DNA from: Streptomyces kanamyceticus
GTDB lineage: Bacteria; Actinomycetota; Actinomycetes; Streptomycetales; Streptomycetaceae
Direction of reading: 5' to 3'
DNA: 64,000 nt
NCBI RefSeq assembly: GCF_008704495.1
Contig: NZ_CP023699.1
Location: 9,486,001-9,550,000 of the forward strand
Under the pieces are notes generated by a model. The model searched no databases and was not told the DNA's origin. It worked only from the letters and a program-made list of their open reading frames with translations. This document shows, piece after piece, positions 8,094 through 18,082 of the stretch (positions are counted from its first letter, which is position 1; each line of letters starts with the position of its first letter). A program made the translations under genes and the position numbers.

Positions 8094-9298
8094 AGGTAGT
8101 GGGCCTCGGGGCGGCTGAGCGTGCCCCGCGCCGCCAACCGGTAGGCGGCGCGGGCCCCTTCGATGTCGCCCGCCTTCTCCAGGAGGTGGGCGCGCACGGC
8201 GTGGAGGCGGTAGTGGCCCTTCAACCGGTCCTCCAGCGCGGTGAGTTCACCGAGTCCGGCCAGCGGTCCGTGCACCATCGCGAAGGCCACGGCCCGGCCC
8301 AGCTCGGCCATCGGCTCCGGCGCGCGCCGCACGAGCAGGTCGTACAGCGCGAGGATCTGCGGCCAGTCCGTGCTGCCCCCGTCCGCCGCCTCGTCGTGCA
8401 GCGCCGCGATCGCCGCCTGCAACTGGTACGCGCCCGCGGGGCCTTGGGACAGCGCCTCCTCGACAAGGGCCGTGCCCTCGGCGATCGCCGCCCGGTCCCA
8501 GCGGGTGCGGTCCTGTTCGTCGAGCGGGATCAGCTCGCCGTGCGGCCCGGTGCGGGCGGCGCTGCGCGCCTCGGTGAGCAGCATCAGCGCGAGCAGGCCC
8601 GTCACCGCGCCATCGGCGGGCAGCAGCCGCCGCACCGCACGTGTGAGCCGGATCGCCTCGCGGGCGAGGTCCGCTCGGTGCAGGGCCTCGCCGGACGTCG
8701 CCGTATAGCCCTCGTTGAAGATCAGGTAGAGCACTTGCAGGACGACGGCGAGCCGCCCGTCCCGGTTCTCGGGGCGGGGCGGCAGGAACGAGACGCCCTT
8801 GATCTTCGCCTTGGCCCTGCTGATCCGCTGCGCCATGGTCGCCTCGGGCACCAGATGGGCGCGGGCGATCTCCGCGGTGGTCAGGCCGCCGACGGCCCGC
8901 AGCGTGAGGGCGACCTGCGCGGGCGGGCCGAGCAGCGGGTGGCAGCACAGGAACAGCAGCGTCAGCGTGTCGTCGTCCGAAGGGGCGCGGCCCTCGCCCG
9001 GCGGAGGAGCGGTGAACGCGTCGCGCGGGGTGAGCAGCGCCGCCTCCTCCTCGCGCCGCCGCCGTGCGTCGTCCGCGCGCAGCTGGTCCACGAGACGGCG
9101 CGACGCCACCTTGATCAGCCAGCCGCGCGGATTATCGGGCACCCCCTGGTCAGGCCACTGCCGCGCCGCCGCAAGCAGCGCCTCCTGCACGGCGTCCTCG
9201 GCGGCGCCGAAGTGTCCGTACCGGCGTACGAGCGCGCCGAGGACCTGCGGCGCGTGACGGCGCAGCAGGTCCTCGACCTCGGTCGTACGTTTCAGCAC
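8063..9298 (-). CDS. ECF sigma factor with C-terminal extension (ECF42 type)
   Basis: RNA polymerase sigma factor of 411 residues. Region 2 is at about 10-75 (GAAEDAVQEALLAAARQWP, NPRGWLIKVASRRLVDQLR). Region 4 is at about 115-165 (GLTTAEIARAHLVPEATMAQ, then RISRAKAKIK). A long helical TPR-like C-terminal domain (about 190-400) is the hallmark of ECF42. No anti-sigma gene is present, as is usual in this group. The GTG start overlaps the stop of the upstream DGPF gene in GTGCTGA, so the two are translationally coupled. ECF42 factors are known to be linked to DGPF genes; their signal is unresolved. Confidence 0.9.
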   Translation of the reverse strand: MLKRTTEVEDLLRRHAPQVLGALVRRYGHFGAAEDAVQEALLAAARQWPDQGVPDNPRGWLIKVASRRLVDQLRADDARRRREEEAALLTPRDAFTAPPPGEGRAPSDDDTLTLLFLCCHPLLGPPAQVALTLRAVGGLTTAEIARAHLVPEATMAQRISRAKAKIKGVSFLPPRPENRDGRLAVVLQVLYLIFNEGYTATSGEALHRADLAREAIRLTRAVRRLLPADGAVTGLLALMLLTEARSAARTGPHGELIPLDEQDRTRWDRAAIAEGTALVEEALSQGPAGAYQLQAAIAALHDEAADGGSTDWPQILALYDLLVRRAPEPMAELGRAVAFAMVHGPLAGLGELTALEDRLKGHYRLHAVRAHLLEKAGDIEGARAAYRLAARGTLSRPEAHYLQTRAARLPS

Positions 9299-9705
9299 TC
9301 GCCTCCGGCTTCCCCTACGGGTCGGATCACGACGGGCGGCTCGACCAGGCCCTCGGGGCCCGGGCACTCCGTGATGCGCTGCGCGATCTCGGTGACCCGC
9401 TCCAGGCTCTCGCATTCGAGGAGCCAGTACCCCGCGAGCACTTCCTTCGTCTCGCCGTAGGGGCCGTCCGTGATCACCGGGCGACCGTCCTTGTCCCTGC
9501 TGACGAAGCGCGTCTGCGCGGGCTCCGTGAGGCCCTGCGCGTCGATGAGTTCACCGGTCTCCGCGAGGTCGTTGTTGATCCCGCCCATGAAGGCGTACAT
9601 CGCCTGCAGTTCCTTCTCGCTCCAGGCCGGAGCGGATCCGGAGGGCTTGCCCGACATCGCCTCGTAGTCGGCCTGAGAACCCTGGACCATCACCAGATAC
9701 TTCAT
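9292..9705 (-). CDS. DGPF/YCII-family protein, partner of the ECF42 sigma factor
   Basis: Cytosolic protein of 137 residues in the YCII-related (PF03795) family. It begins MKYLVMVQG and carries the signature TDGPYGETKEVLAGYWLLE, the DGP(F/Y) motif. ATG at 9705 has GAGGAG 7 bases upstream. It precedes and overlaps the ECF42 sigma gene by 7 bases. In other actinobacteria DGPF genes are direct targets of their ECF42 neighbour, so it may be both co-transcribed with and regulated by it. Biochemical role unknown. Confidence 0.88.
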   Translation of the reverse strand: MKYLVMVQGSQADYEAMSGKPSGSAPAWSEKELQAMYAFMGGINNDLAETGELIDAQGLTEPAQTRFVSRDKDGRPVITDGPYGETKEVLAGYWLLECESLERVTEIAQRITECPGPEGLVEPPVVIRPVGEAGGEC

Positions 9706-9872
9706 GACTTCGCTCCTCGGCTGCGCCGTCACCCCTCGTGGGCGACGCTCACAGGGAACGTCGGAGCGGGCGGCACGTTCTCGACACCTCGCGGAAAAGA
9801 GTTCCGAGGAAATCCTATCGACGGACGGCGACGGGTTCCTGGTGAAGCGCCGGGCCCCTCGCTACCGGGGCT

Positions 9873-11411
9873 TCAGCCCAGGTGGACGGGGGCCGCGCCC
9901 TCGTCCGTACGCTGCTTGCCCGCGGTGACGGCGAGGCCGGTGACGACCAGGCCCGCCAGGAACATGGCGCCCGCCCCGACGAAGGCCATGGTGTAGCCGT
10001 GCGTCATCGCGTCGGCCGCCCGGGCGAGCAGGCCGTGGTCCTGGGTGGCCGCCGCACGGTAGAAGGAGGCGGCCGCGTCGGGCAGCCGGTCGTTCGCCGT
10101 CGAGGTGGAGATCGTCGCGAGGACGGCGAGGCCGAGGGCGCCGCCGATCTGCTGGGCGGTGTTCAGGAGCGCGGACGCGATGCCCGTCTCCTGGTGGCCG
10201 ACGCCGCTGACCGCGCCGAGCGTCATGGGCACGAAGCTCATCCCGAGGCCGAGCGCGGTCACGAACATCGCGGGCATCAGATGCCCGGCGTACGACGAAT
10301 CGGGCGTGAGCGTGGCGAACCAGAACATGCCGACGGCGGCGATGAGCAGGCCGGGCCCTGCGATCAGGCGGGGAGCCAGGCGTGTGACGAGCTTGGCGCT
10401 GACGGTGGCCGCGACGCCCATGCCGAGGCTGAACGGCAGATTGGCGAAGCCGGTCTTCACCGCGCTGTAGCCGAGGATCAGCTGGAGGTAGAGGGTCAGG
10501 AAGTAGAACGTGGCCATCATGCCCGCGCCGATGAACAGCATGGTCGCGTAGGAGCCGGAGCGGTTGCGGTCCTTGAAGAGGCGCAGCGGCATCATCGGGT
10601 GCGCGGTGCGGCTCTGGACGAGCAGGAACACCACGAGCAGGACGGCCGCGACGGCGAAGCAGGTCAGGGTCAGGGAGTCCGTCCAGCCGTGCTCGCCGCC
10701 GCGGGTGATGCCGTAGACCAGGGCGATCAGGCCGCCGGTGCCGGTCACGGTGCCGGGGAGGTCGAGGCGCCCGCGGTGGCGTTCGGCCTCGACGAGCGTC
10801 CTGGTACCGGCGAGGACCGCGAGGCCGATCGGGATGTTCACGAAGAACACCCACCGCCAGTCGAGGGCGTCGGTCAGGATGCCGCCGAGCAGCAGGCCGA
10901 CGGTGGCGCCGATGCCCGCCATGGCGGCGTAGACGCCCATCGCCTTGTTGCGGGGCTTGCCCTCGGGGAACGTCGTGGCGATCAGGGAGAGCGCGCTGGG
11001 CGCGGCAATGGCCGCGCCGACGCCCTGGAGGACGCGCGCGCCGATCAGCAGCCCTTCGTTCGGGGCGAGACCGCCGAGGAGGGAGGCCAGGGTGAACAGT
11101 GCGATGCCCACCTGGAACATCCGGCGCCGCCCGAACAGGTCTCCGGCCCGGCCGCCGAGCAGCAGCAGACCGCCGAAGGCGAGCGCGTAGGAGTTGACGA
11201 TCCACGCGAGGTTGGCGTCGGAGACGTCCAGGGCGGTCTGGATGCTGGGCAGGGCGATGTTGGTGATCGTGCCGTCGAGGACCACCATCAGCTGGGCCGC
11301 GGCGATCACGAACAGGGCGAGGCCGAGGTGGTGGCCTCGGGGTGAGGCGTCGGGGGCGCCGGCGGTGTCCGCCGGTGCGGGGGCGGTGACAGCCGTGCTG
11401 TCAGCAGACAT
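9873..11411 (-). CDS. MFS exporter, DHA2/EmrB-QacA type
   Basis: Fourteen-helix drug efflux protein of 512 residues. It shows the DHA2 helix-1 motif (VVLDGTITNIALPSIQTALD), loop 2-3 motif A (GGRAGDLFGRRRMF) and the TM5 antiporter motif (GATVGLLLGGIL). The N-terminal 30 residues are polar. ATG at 11411 is supported by GGAG 8 bases upstream; the longer reading to 11507 is not. It is followed by 167 bases of untranslated DNA before the DGPF gene, so it is a separate transcript. Substrate unknown. Confidence 0.92.
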   Translation of the reverse strand: MSADSTAVTAPAPADTAGAPDASPRGHHLGLALFVIAAAQLMVVLDGTITNIALPSIQTALDVSDANLAWIVNSYALAFGGLLLLGGRAGDLFGRRRMFQVGIALFTLASLLGGLAPNEGLLIGARVLQGVGAAIAAPSALSLIATTFPEGKPRNKAMGVYAAMAGIGATVGLLLGGILTDALDWRWVFFVNIPIGLAVLAGTRTLVEAERHRGRLDLPGTVTGTGGLIALVYGITRGGEHGWTDSLTLTCFAVAAVLLVVFLLVQSRTAHPMMPLRLFKDRNRSGSYATMLFIGAGMMATFYFLTLYLQLILGYSAVKTGFANLPFSLGMGVAATVSAKLVTRLAPRLIAGPGLLIAAVGMFWFATLTPDSSYAGHLMPAMFVTALGLGMSFVPMTLGAVSGVGHQETGIASALLNTAQQIGGALGLAVLATISTSTANDRLPDAAASFYRAAATQDHGLLARAADAMTHGYTMAFVGAGAMFLAGLVVTGLAVTAGKQRTDEGAAPVHLG

Positions 11412-11889
11412 GAAAGAGCTCCAGGGCAAGACATCAGACGTGGACACAATTCGCCGGAACGGGATGCGGGCGTGGAAGGTCGGCTTCCATTTCGGCGGTA
11501 AAGGCATGGTGACCTGCTTCGGAGAGCTGGATCACCGTAATGCAATCCGAGCGCTGCGCCGACGGAATGCGGCCTGGGCTCGGGACGAGTGAAGACTTTA
11601 GCACCCGATAGCGCCTGGTGGCGGCCCTGTGGAAGGGGTTCTGGGTCATGATTCATTCGGCTTGACATTCGTCTTTGGGGCGTAGACAGGCGACCTGATG
11701 AGGGTTTATCAATTCCGCTTGATTTCCCGCCGGAAGTGTGAGCAACGGGCGATTGTCTGGACCCTTGTGGGTCCACACTTTCGCCGGAAAAGCAAATCGC
11801 GCGGCGCGGTCGATGGTCGGAGAATCTTCCGCGAACGGACCATGAACGGTTGCCGCTGGACTAGCGTGACCACAGGGGCGGACGGGGGA
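11412..11889. promoter_or_regulatory. Divergent promoter region between two MFS genes
   Basis: 478 bases without a convincing gene, and notably less G/C-rich than its surroundings. It must drive the minus-strand exporter (start 11411) and the plus-strand exporter (start near 11890). A TTGACA hexamer at 11662-11667 with TAGACA at 11683-11688 is a possible plus-strand promoter, though the 15-base spacer is short. No clear palindromic operator seen. Confidence 0.4.
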
Positions 11890-13161
11890 GTGGGGGCGGA
11901 AGTGACCGAGCAGGATCATGTCTCGGGGGCGGCGTCGCCCTCCCTGTGGGCCAATGCCAACTACCGCGCCTTCCTGGTCATCCAGACCCTCTCCGCCCTC
12001 GGCGACTCATTCTCCTTCGTGGCGATCCCGTTGCTCGTCCTGCACAGCACGGGCTCGGTCGTTCAGATGGGGCTCGTCACCGGACTGACCGGCGTCTCCT
12101 CGATCGTCACCGGGCTCTTCGCCGGGGTGATCGCCGACCGTTTCGACCGACGGCGGCTGCTGATGCTCAGCGATGTGGCGCGCTGTCTCCTGTACGCGCT
12201 GATCCCGCTGGTCTGGCTCTACGCCACGCCCATGTGGCTGATCTACGCGGTGGTGCCGCTCGCCGGTGTCTTCTCGATGCTCTTCCAGGTGACGTACGTG
12301 ACCGTGGTCCCCGCCCTCGTCGAGCCCGACCAGATCACCCGGGCCAACGCCCACCTCTTCGGGGCGTTCGCCGTCGCGACGGTCGGCGGACCGACCCTCG
12401 CGGGCTTCGTCGCCGCGGCGTTCGGGCCCGTCGCCGCCATCGGGATCGACGCGGGGACCTTCGCCGCGTCGGCGGCCGGGCTGCTGCTCGTCAAGCTGCG
12501 GCCCGCACCGCCGCCCACGGTCGAGGAGGCCGGGCGTGCCCGACGCGGCGGAGTGCGCGGGGAGTTCCTCGCCGGGGTCCGCTTCCTGTGGGCGCATCCC
12601 GTGCTGCGGCCGCTGACCGTGCTGCTCTCCGTCTTCATCTTCCTCACGCACGGCCTGACCGACGTCATCATCTACCGCGTCAAGGAGGACCTCGGGCACG
12701 CGGACAGCACCGTCGGCTATGTGCTGAGCGCGGGGACCATCGGCACGCTGCTCGGGGCCTTCGTGGTCACACGGCTGCGCAAGAGGCTGGGGTTCGGGCG
12801 CAGTTGGACGGGCGCCATCGCCGTGGCAGGTGTCGCCGTCGCCTGCCTCGGGCTCACCGAGAGCGTGCCGCTGACCGGGCTCGCGTCGGCGGTGATGCTC
12901 CTCGCCACCGGCGTGTCCGGCATCTGCTCGATGTCCCTGCGCCAGGAAGTGACGCCGAGTCACCTCCTGGGACGGGTCACCGCGGCGTTCTGGACCACGC
13001 ACTACTCGCTGGGTCCGCTCGGCGCCGCCGCCGTCACCGCCGCGGCGGCCGGGTTCGGCGTTCCCGCGGTCTGTCTCGCCGTGGGCGCGGGCGTGGTGTG
13101 CGTGGCCGTGGTCGGGACGTTCACGGGCATCGTGCGCGGCCCAACGGGCTCTGCGACGTGA
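11890..13161 (+). CDS. MFS transporter, MFS_3/DHA3-like
   Basis: Twelve-helix exporter of about 423 residues, resembling the EntS/macrolide-efflux branch (MFS_3): NYRAFLVIQTLSALGDSFSF at the first helix and GVIADRFDRRRLLMLSD as loop 2-3 motif. The start is uncertain: GTG at 11890 and GTG at 11902 are both in frame with purine-rich sequence just upstream, and ATG at 11842 is possible. I chose 11890. It converges on the MMPL gene with a 20-base gap. Substrate unknown. Confidence 0.85.
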   Translation: MGAEVTEQDHVSGAASPSLWANANYRAFLVIQTLSALGDSFSFVAIPLLVLHSTGSVVQMGLVTGLTGVSSIVTGLFAGVIADRFDRRRLLMLSDVARCLLYALIPLVWLYATPMWLIYAVVPLAGVFSMLFQVTYVTVVPALVEPDQITRANAHLFGAFAVATVGGPTLAGFVAAAFGPVAAIGIDAGTFAASAAGLLLVKLRPAPPPTVEEAGRARRGGVRGEFLAGVRFLWAHPVLRPLTVLLSVFIFLTHGLTDVIIYRVKEDLGHADSTVGYVLSAGTIGTLLGAFVVTRLRKRLGFGRSWTGAIAVAGVAVACLGLTESVPLTGLASAVMLLATGVSGICSMSLRQEVTPSHLLGRVTAAFWTTHYSLGPLGAAAVTAAAAGFGVPAVCLAVGAGVVCVAVVGTFTGIVRGPTGSAT

Positions 13162-13181
13162 GAAGTTGAACCTGATCGCCC

Positions 13182-15338
13182 TTACGGAACCCGCTCGTCC
13201 GAGCCGTCCGGCGGCGGTGTCGCCGCCCCGTCGCCCCTGTTCCGCTTCTCGTCCCCGTGCCCGGGCCACCACGCCGCGTGCCCGATCAGCGCCGTCAGCG
13301 CGGGCGTGAAGATCATCGCCATCACGAACGCGGCGATCGCGATGCCGAACGAGAGGGAGAAACCCATCTGCGAGAGCGTCGAGTTGCCCGCGAGCATCAG
13401 CGTCGCGAACGTACCGGCGAGGATCACGCCCGCCGAGCCGATGGTGGGCCCCGAGTGGCGTACCGCCGTGCCCGCCGCGTCGTGCGGGTCGCGGCCCTCG
13501 CGGGCCTCCTCGCGCAGCCGGGACACCATGAGGATGTTGTAGTCCGTGCCGAGCGCGACCACGAACAAATACATGATCACGGGGAGCATGAACATCAGCC
13601 CGGGCTGGCTCCCGATCTGTTGGAAGAGCAGCGACGTCGCGCCGAGCGTCGCGCCGAAGCCGAGTGCGACGGACAGCATGAGGAACCAGGGCGCCACCAG
13701 GCTGCGCAGGAGCAGGCCGAGGATCACCATGATGGCGAGCGCGGCGGCCGGGAAGACCACCGAATAGTCGCGGTCCACCGCCTTGTTGATGTCGACGTAG
13801 ACCGCCGTGGTGCCGCCGACGAGCGCCTGCGTGCCGGGCGGCGCGTCCTCGTGGGCGGCAGGCCGCAGCCGGTCCTTGACCGTGGCGAGCGCCTTGTCGG
13901 AGGCGGGGGGATCGGCCAGGACCACGGAGTACGAGGCCGTCGTGCGGTCGGGACTGAGCCGGGCGGGAGCCACCTCGCCCACGCCGGGGACATCGGCGAG
14001 CTGCCCCCGGAACGCCTTCGCCTCGGCCTCGGTGACGCGCTTGTCGGTGGTGGACGTGAGGTAGACGGAGGTGGGGTCGGTGGAGCCCGCGGGGAAGCCC
14101 TTCTGGAGGTTGTCCAGGGCGACCATCGACTCCTTGTCCTTGGGCAGCGAGGACCCCGCGAGGTCGAAGTTCGCCTTGTAGCCGAGCGCGCCGAGTGCCA
14201 GCGCGCCCATGAACAGGGCGGAGACCACGGCCCACACCGCGGGCTTGCGGGCGATGGCGCCGCCGAGCTTGGCGAACCCGGTGCCCTGCGGCTCGCGCTG
14301 CCAGGACTTCGACGGCCAGAACACCTTCGTACCGAGCAGCGAGACCACGGCGGGGACCAGGGTGAGCCCGGCGAGCAGCGTCACGAACACGGCGATCGCG
14401 AGCGCCGGGCCCATCGACCGGAGCATGCCGAGCGAGGAGAGGGTGAGCGCGGCGAAGGCGACGATGACGGCGCCCGCCGCCGATGTGATGGCCTCGCCGA
14501 CCCGCTCGACGGCGTGCGTCATGGCGCCCTTGGGATCCTCGCCCGCGCGCAGCGCCTCCCGGTAGCGGAAGAGCAGGAAGAGGATGTAGTCGGTGCCGAC
14601 GCCGAACAGGACGACGGTGAGCAGCTCCTGGATGGAGGAGTCAGCCTTCATGTCGAACGCCTTGTTGGCGGCGGCGATCAGGCCCGTCGCCATGGGCGAG
14701 ATCAGGCCGATGAGGACCACGGGCAGCAGCGCGATGATGGGGCTGCGGAAGATCACGAGCAGCAGCACGATGATGATCACGATCGTGCCGACGCCGACGA
14801 GGATGCCCGCCTTCTTGGACGCGTCGCTCTCGTCGAGCGCCTGCGCCGCGGAACCGGTGATCCCGGCCGTCAGGTCGGTGCCCTTCAGCTCGGGCTTGAG
14901 ATCGGTCCGCAGCTGCTTGACCGCGTCCTGCTGGGCGGTGTCCTCGGGGTTGGTGATCTTCGGCATCGCCACGACGGACGTCTGTACGAGCTTGTTGGGC
15001 GACACCTCGCCAGGTACGACCGCCCGCACCTCGTCGATCTTCCGTGCCTGGAGGTCCTTGGAGATCCGTACGACGTTTGCGGAGTCGGCGACGGTCAGCT
15101 TCCCGCCGTCGGAGCGCTGGAAGACGATGATCGCGCCGATGTTCTGCTGCTTGGGGAACTCCTTCTCCTGCACGTCGGCCGCGCGAATGGACTCGTAGTG
15201 ATCGGGAAGGAAGCTCGCCTCGTCGCTGCTCGACGTGAGTTTCGGGGCCAGTGAGATCACGGCGCCCGCCGCCACCACCCACGCGAGAATGATCCACCAG
15301 GCGCGGCGGACCACGAATCGGCCCAGGCCAGAGAACAT
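13182..15338 (-). CDS. MMPL family RND transporter
   Basis: Large inner-membrane transporter of 718 residues in the MMPL family of RND pumps, which export lipids, siderophores or polyketides. It has the usual internal duplication: TM1, a soluble loop (about 35-170), helices 2-6, then TM7, a second loop and helices 8-12. The two copies of the proton-relay motif are visible as LFGVGTDYILFLLFRYRE and VALGTDYNILMVSRLREE. The last 35 residues are polar. ATG at 15338 has GGAGAGG about 9 bases upstream. No biosynthetic partner lies beside it. Confidence 0.93.
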   Translation of the reverse strand: MFSGLGRFVVRRAWWIILAWVVAAGAVISLAPKLTSSSDEASFLPDHYESIRAADVQEKEFPKQQNIGAIIVFQRSDGGKLTVADSANVVRISKDLQARKIDEVRAVVPGEVSPNKLVQTSVVAMPKITNPEDTAQQDAVKQLRTDLKPELKGTDLTAGITGSAAQALDESDASKKAGILVGVGTIVIIIVLLLVIFRSPIIALLPVVLIGLISPMATGLIAAANKAFDMKADSSIQELLTVVLFGVGTDYILFLLFRYREALRAGEDPKGAMTHAVERVGEAITSAAGAVIVAFAALTLSSLGMLRSMGPALAIAVFVTLLAGLTLVPAVVSLLGTKVFWPSKSWQREPQGTGFAKLGGAIARKPAVWAVVSALFMGALALGALGYKANFDLAGSSLPKDKESMVALDNLQKGFPAGSTDPTSVYLTSTTDKRVTEAEAKAFRGQLADVPGVGEVAPARLSPDRTTASYSVVLADPPASDKALATVKDRLRPAAHEDAPPGTQALVGGTTAVYVDINKAVDRDYSVVFPAAALAIMVILGLLLRSLVAPWFLMLSVALGFGATLGATSLLFQQIGSQPGLMFMLPVIMYLFVVALGTDYNILMVSRLREEAREGRDPHDAAGTAVRHSGPTIGSAGVILAGTFATLMLAGNSTLSQMGFSLSFGIAIAAFVMAMIFTPALTALIGHAAWWPGHGDEKRNRGDGAATPPPDGSDERVP

Positions 15339-15466
15339 CTGCTACTGCCTCTCCTCGCCCCCGAGGCACAACAGTCCTGTTCGCAAGGATCGGCCGGACC
15401 GGACGGCCCCGCCACTCGAGGCGAGCGGTGTCGCTCGCCCGTCCGCGGCGGGGCGCCCGGGGCGCG

Positions 15467-16870
15467 TCAGAAGTTGATCATGTGCCCGGCCAGGCCGTGC
15501 ACGGCCTCCTTGACGGCCTCGCCGAGCGTCGGGTGCGCGTGGACGTTGCGCGCGACCTCGTGGACGGTGAGGTCCCACTGCTGGGCCAGGGTGAGCTCGG
15601 GGAGCAGCTCGGTGACGTCCGGGCCGATCAGGTGGGCGCCGATGATCTCGCCGTACCGGGCGTCACTGATGATCTTCACGAAGCCGACGGTGTCGCCCAG
15701 GCCGTGCGCCTTGCCGTTGGCCTGGAAGGGGAACTTCGCGACCTTGACGTCGAAGCCCTTCTCCTTGGCCTGCGCCTCGGTCCAGCCGAAGCTGGCGATC
15801 TGCGGCTGCGAGTAGGTGGCGCGCGGGATCATCGGGTAGTCGAGTTCCATCGTCTCGGCGTCCGCGAGGGTCTCGGCGGCGACCACGCCCATGGCCTCGG
15901 CGGTGTGCGCGAGCATCAGCTTCGCGGTGACGTCGCCGATGGCGAAGATGTGCGGGACGTTCGTACGGCAGCGGCCGTCGACATCGATCGCGCCGCGCTC
16001 GGTGAGGGCCACACCGGTCGCCTCCAGGCCGTAGCCGGAGACGTTCGGGGCGAAGCCGATGGCCTGGAGGACCTTGTCGGTCTCCAGGACCTCCTGCTTG
16101 CCGTCCTTGCCGGTCACCGTGACCTTGACCTGCGGCCCGGAGTCGTCGATCGACTCCACCCGGGTCGAGGTGCGCACGTCGATGCCGAGCTTGCGGTACT
16201 GCTTGGCGAGCTCCGCCGAGACGTCCGCGTCCTCAAGCGGCGCCACACGGTCCAGGAACTCGACGATGGTGACCTTCACGCCGTAGTTGTGCAGGACGTA
16301 CGCGAACTCGATGCCGATGGCGCCCGCGCCCGCGATCACGATGGACTGCGGCACTTCGGCGGCGAGGATCTGCTCCTCGTACGACACCACGCGCTCGCTC
16401 AGGCTCGTGCCGGGCAGCAGGCGGGGCGTGGCGCCGGTGGCGATGATGCAGTTCTCGAAGGAGATCGTGCTCGTCGTGCCGTCCGAGCCCTCGACCCGCA
16501 GCGTGTTCGCGTCGACGAACGTGCCCCGGCCGTCGAACTCGGTGATCTTGTTCTTCTTCATCAGGAAGTGGACGCCCTTGACCCGTCCCTCCGCGACCCG
16601 GCGGCTGCGGCTGAACGCCTCGCCGTAGTCGAAGGAGACCTGCCCGTCGACCTTGATGCCGTACGTCTTCTGCTCGTGCGTGAAGAGGTGGGCCAGCTCG
16701 GCGTTGCGCAGCAGCGCCTTCGTCGGGATGCAGCCGACGTTGAGGCAGACACCGCCCCAGTACTTCTCCTCGACGACCGCTACGCGCTTGCCCAGCTGGG
16801 CGGCGCGAATGGCGGCCACATAGCCGCCGGGTCCTGCTCCGAGCACGACGACGTCGAAGCGGTCTTCCAT
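15467..16870 (-). CDS. lpdA: Dihydrolipoyl dehydrogenase (E3)
   Basis: FAD-dependent E3 of 2-oxoacid dehydrogenase and glycine-cleavage complexes: reoxidises dihydrolipoamide using NAD+. Length 467 is typical. The FAD-binding GAGPGG is at residues 11-16. The redox disulfide is Cys42/Cys47 in [16 protein letters not shown]. The NAD-binding fold carries [12 protein letters not shown], and the catalytic His-Glu pair sits in [13 protein letters not shown] near the C-terminus. The gene stands alone in its transcription unit; an E1 alpha/beta pair lies 17 kb away, and no E2 is in the window. Confidence 0.95.
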   Translation of the reverse strand: MEDRFDVVVLGAGPGGYVAAIRAAQLGKRVAVVEEKYWGGVCLNVGCIPTKALLRNAELAHLFTHEQKTYGIKVDGQVSFDYGEAFSRSRRVAEGRVKGVHFLMKKNKITEFDGRGTFVDANTLRVEGSDGTTSTISFENCIIATGATPRLLPGTSLSERVVSYEEQILAAEVPQSIVIAGAGAIGIEFAYVLHNYGVKVTIVEFLDRVAPLEDADVSAELAKQYRKLGIDVRTSTRVESIDDSGPQVKVTVTGKDGKQEVLETDKVLQAIGFAPNVSGYGLEATGVALTERGAIDVDGRCRTNVPHIFAIGDVTAKLMLAHTAEAMGVVAAETLADAETMELDYPMIPRATYSQPQIASFGWTEAQAKEKGFDVKVAKFPFQANGKAHGLGDTVGFVKIISDARYGEIIGAHLIGPDVTELLPELTLAQQWDLTVHEVARNVHAHPTLGEAVKEAVHGLAGHMINF

Positions 16871-17179
16871 GGGGAGGTCCTCTCTGGGTGGAACGGATCC
16901 AGTGGTGCGGATGGCTCTGTGTCACGATCATGCGCCATGCGGGGGCCCGGACGGCGGGTGGGTGTGGCACGCCACAGTCCATGGTGGGCGACAGGGCCGC
17001 GGCCGACGGAGGCGGGAGGGTGAGCGCGGGGTCCCGGGCGCCACCAACCACCCTCTCCTGTCCGGGTGTTGGAGATGGCGCATGCGGTTCACCCGAACGT
17101 GGATCACCGGATAGTGTCACCGCAACGGAACACGTTCGGTGAGCCCTGTGGGACCCCTGGGAGAGGCGGAGAGCGCGCG
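16871..17179. promoter_or_regulatory. Divergent promoter region lpdA / methyltransferase
   Basis: 309 bases holding the promoters of lpdA (minus) and the methyltransferase (plus). A TAGTGT hexamer at 17112-17117, with TTCACC 18 bases before it, is a plausible promoter for the plus-strand gene. Nothing else stands out. Confidence 0.4.
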
Positions 17180-18034
17180 GTGGACAGTGACGACCGGCCC
17201 GGGACGACGGCCATTCCCTTCGACATCCCGACCTCGGCCCGCGCCTACGGCTGGATGCTGGGCGGCAAGGACAACTACGAGGTGGACCGGAGCTTCCTGC
17301 TCTCCACCCTGCCCTCGTTCCCCGAGTGCGTCGACATCGCCCGCCAGAACCGCGAGTTCCTCTACCGCGTGGTGCGCCACCTGACCCACGAGGCGGGCAT
17401 CCGCCAGTTCATCGACATGGGCTGCGGACTGCCCACCGACAACAACGTCCACCAGGTCGCCAGGCGCTTCGCCCCGGACGCCCGCGTCGTCTACGTGGAC
17501 ATCGACCCGATCGTCCTCGCGCACGGCCAGGCCCTGCTCGCCGACGACTCCTCCACCACGGTGATCACCGGCGACATGCGCGACCAGAAGGCGATCCTCG
17601 ACCACCCCGACGTGGTCCGCCTCATCGACTTCGACGAACCGGTCGCCGTGCTCTTCCTCTCCGTCGGCCACCACCTCACCGACGCCGAAGGACCCTCGCG
17701 CGTCCTGCGCGCCATCATCGACCGCGCGGCGCCCGGCAGCCTCCTCGGCTTCTCGCAGGTCGTCGCCGACGACCCCGAGCGGGGCGCGGCGATGACCGCG
17801 CACATCTCCGGCGGCGGAGTCCCGTGGCAGACCCGCACCCCCGCCGAGGTCGACGCGCTCCTCGACGGCCTCGAGCCCCTGGCGCCCGGCCTGGTCAACC
17901 TCGTCGACTGGCGCCCGGACACGGACCAGCCCCCGCTCGCACCGGTCCACGACGACCTGCTCCCGTACCTGGGCGCCACCGACCTCAACAAGGGGATCTA
18001 CGAGTACGGGGGAGTGCTGCGCAAGCCGCGGTAG
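17180..18034 (+). CDS. SAV2177-type SAM-dependent methyltransferase
   Basis: Predicted methyltransferase of 284 residues in the actinomycete family PF04672 (S-adenosyl methyltransferase, SAV2177-like), abundant in Streptomyces with unknown substrates. Family signatures are RAYGWMLGGKDNYEVDR near residue 25, the SAM motif FIDMGCGLPT, VVYVDIDPIVLAHGQALL and GVPWQTRTPAEV. GTG at 17180 is preceded by GGAGAG 6 bases away; longer in-frame reading to 17066 runs through promoter sequence. Confidence 0.9.
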   Translation: MDSDDRPGTTAIPFDIPTSARAYGWMLGGKDNYEVDRSFLLSTLPSFPECVDIARQNREFLYRVVRHLTHEAGIRQFIDMGCGLPTDNNVHQVARRFAPDARVVYVDIDPIVLAHGQALLADDSSTTVITGDMRDQKAILDHPDVVRLIDFDEPVAVLFLSVGHHLTDAEGPSRVLRAIIDRAAPGSLLGFSQVVADDPERGAAMTAHISGGGVPWQTRTPAEVDALLDGLEPLAPGLVNLVDWRPDTDQPPLAPVHDDLLPYLGATDLNKGIYEYGGVLRKPR

Positions 18035-18082
18035 CCGCAGTCGCCCCGCGGGCGGTTGACCAGGAGCGATCGGCGTTCCACA

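Noticed and set aside
12007..14235. Long minus-strand reading frame across the MFS and MMPL genes
   Set aside because: Arg/Gly/Ala-rich product with no family features, antisense to a clear transporter and overlapping the MMPL frame; a G+C-bias shadow.
13257..15254. 665-codon plus-strand frame inside the MMPL gene
   Set aside because: Composition (His, Gln, Arg, Gly, Asp rich) is typical of antisense shadow; the MMPL protein on the other strand is full length with all motifs.
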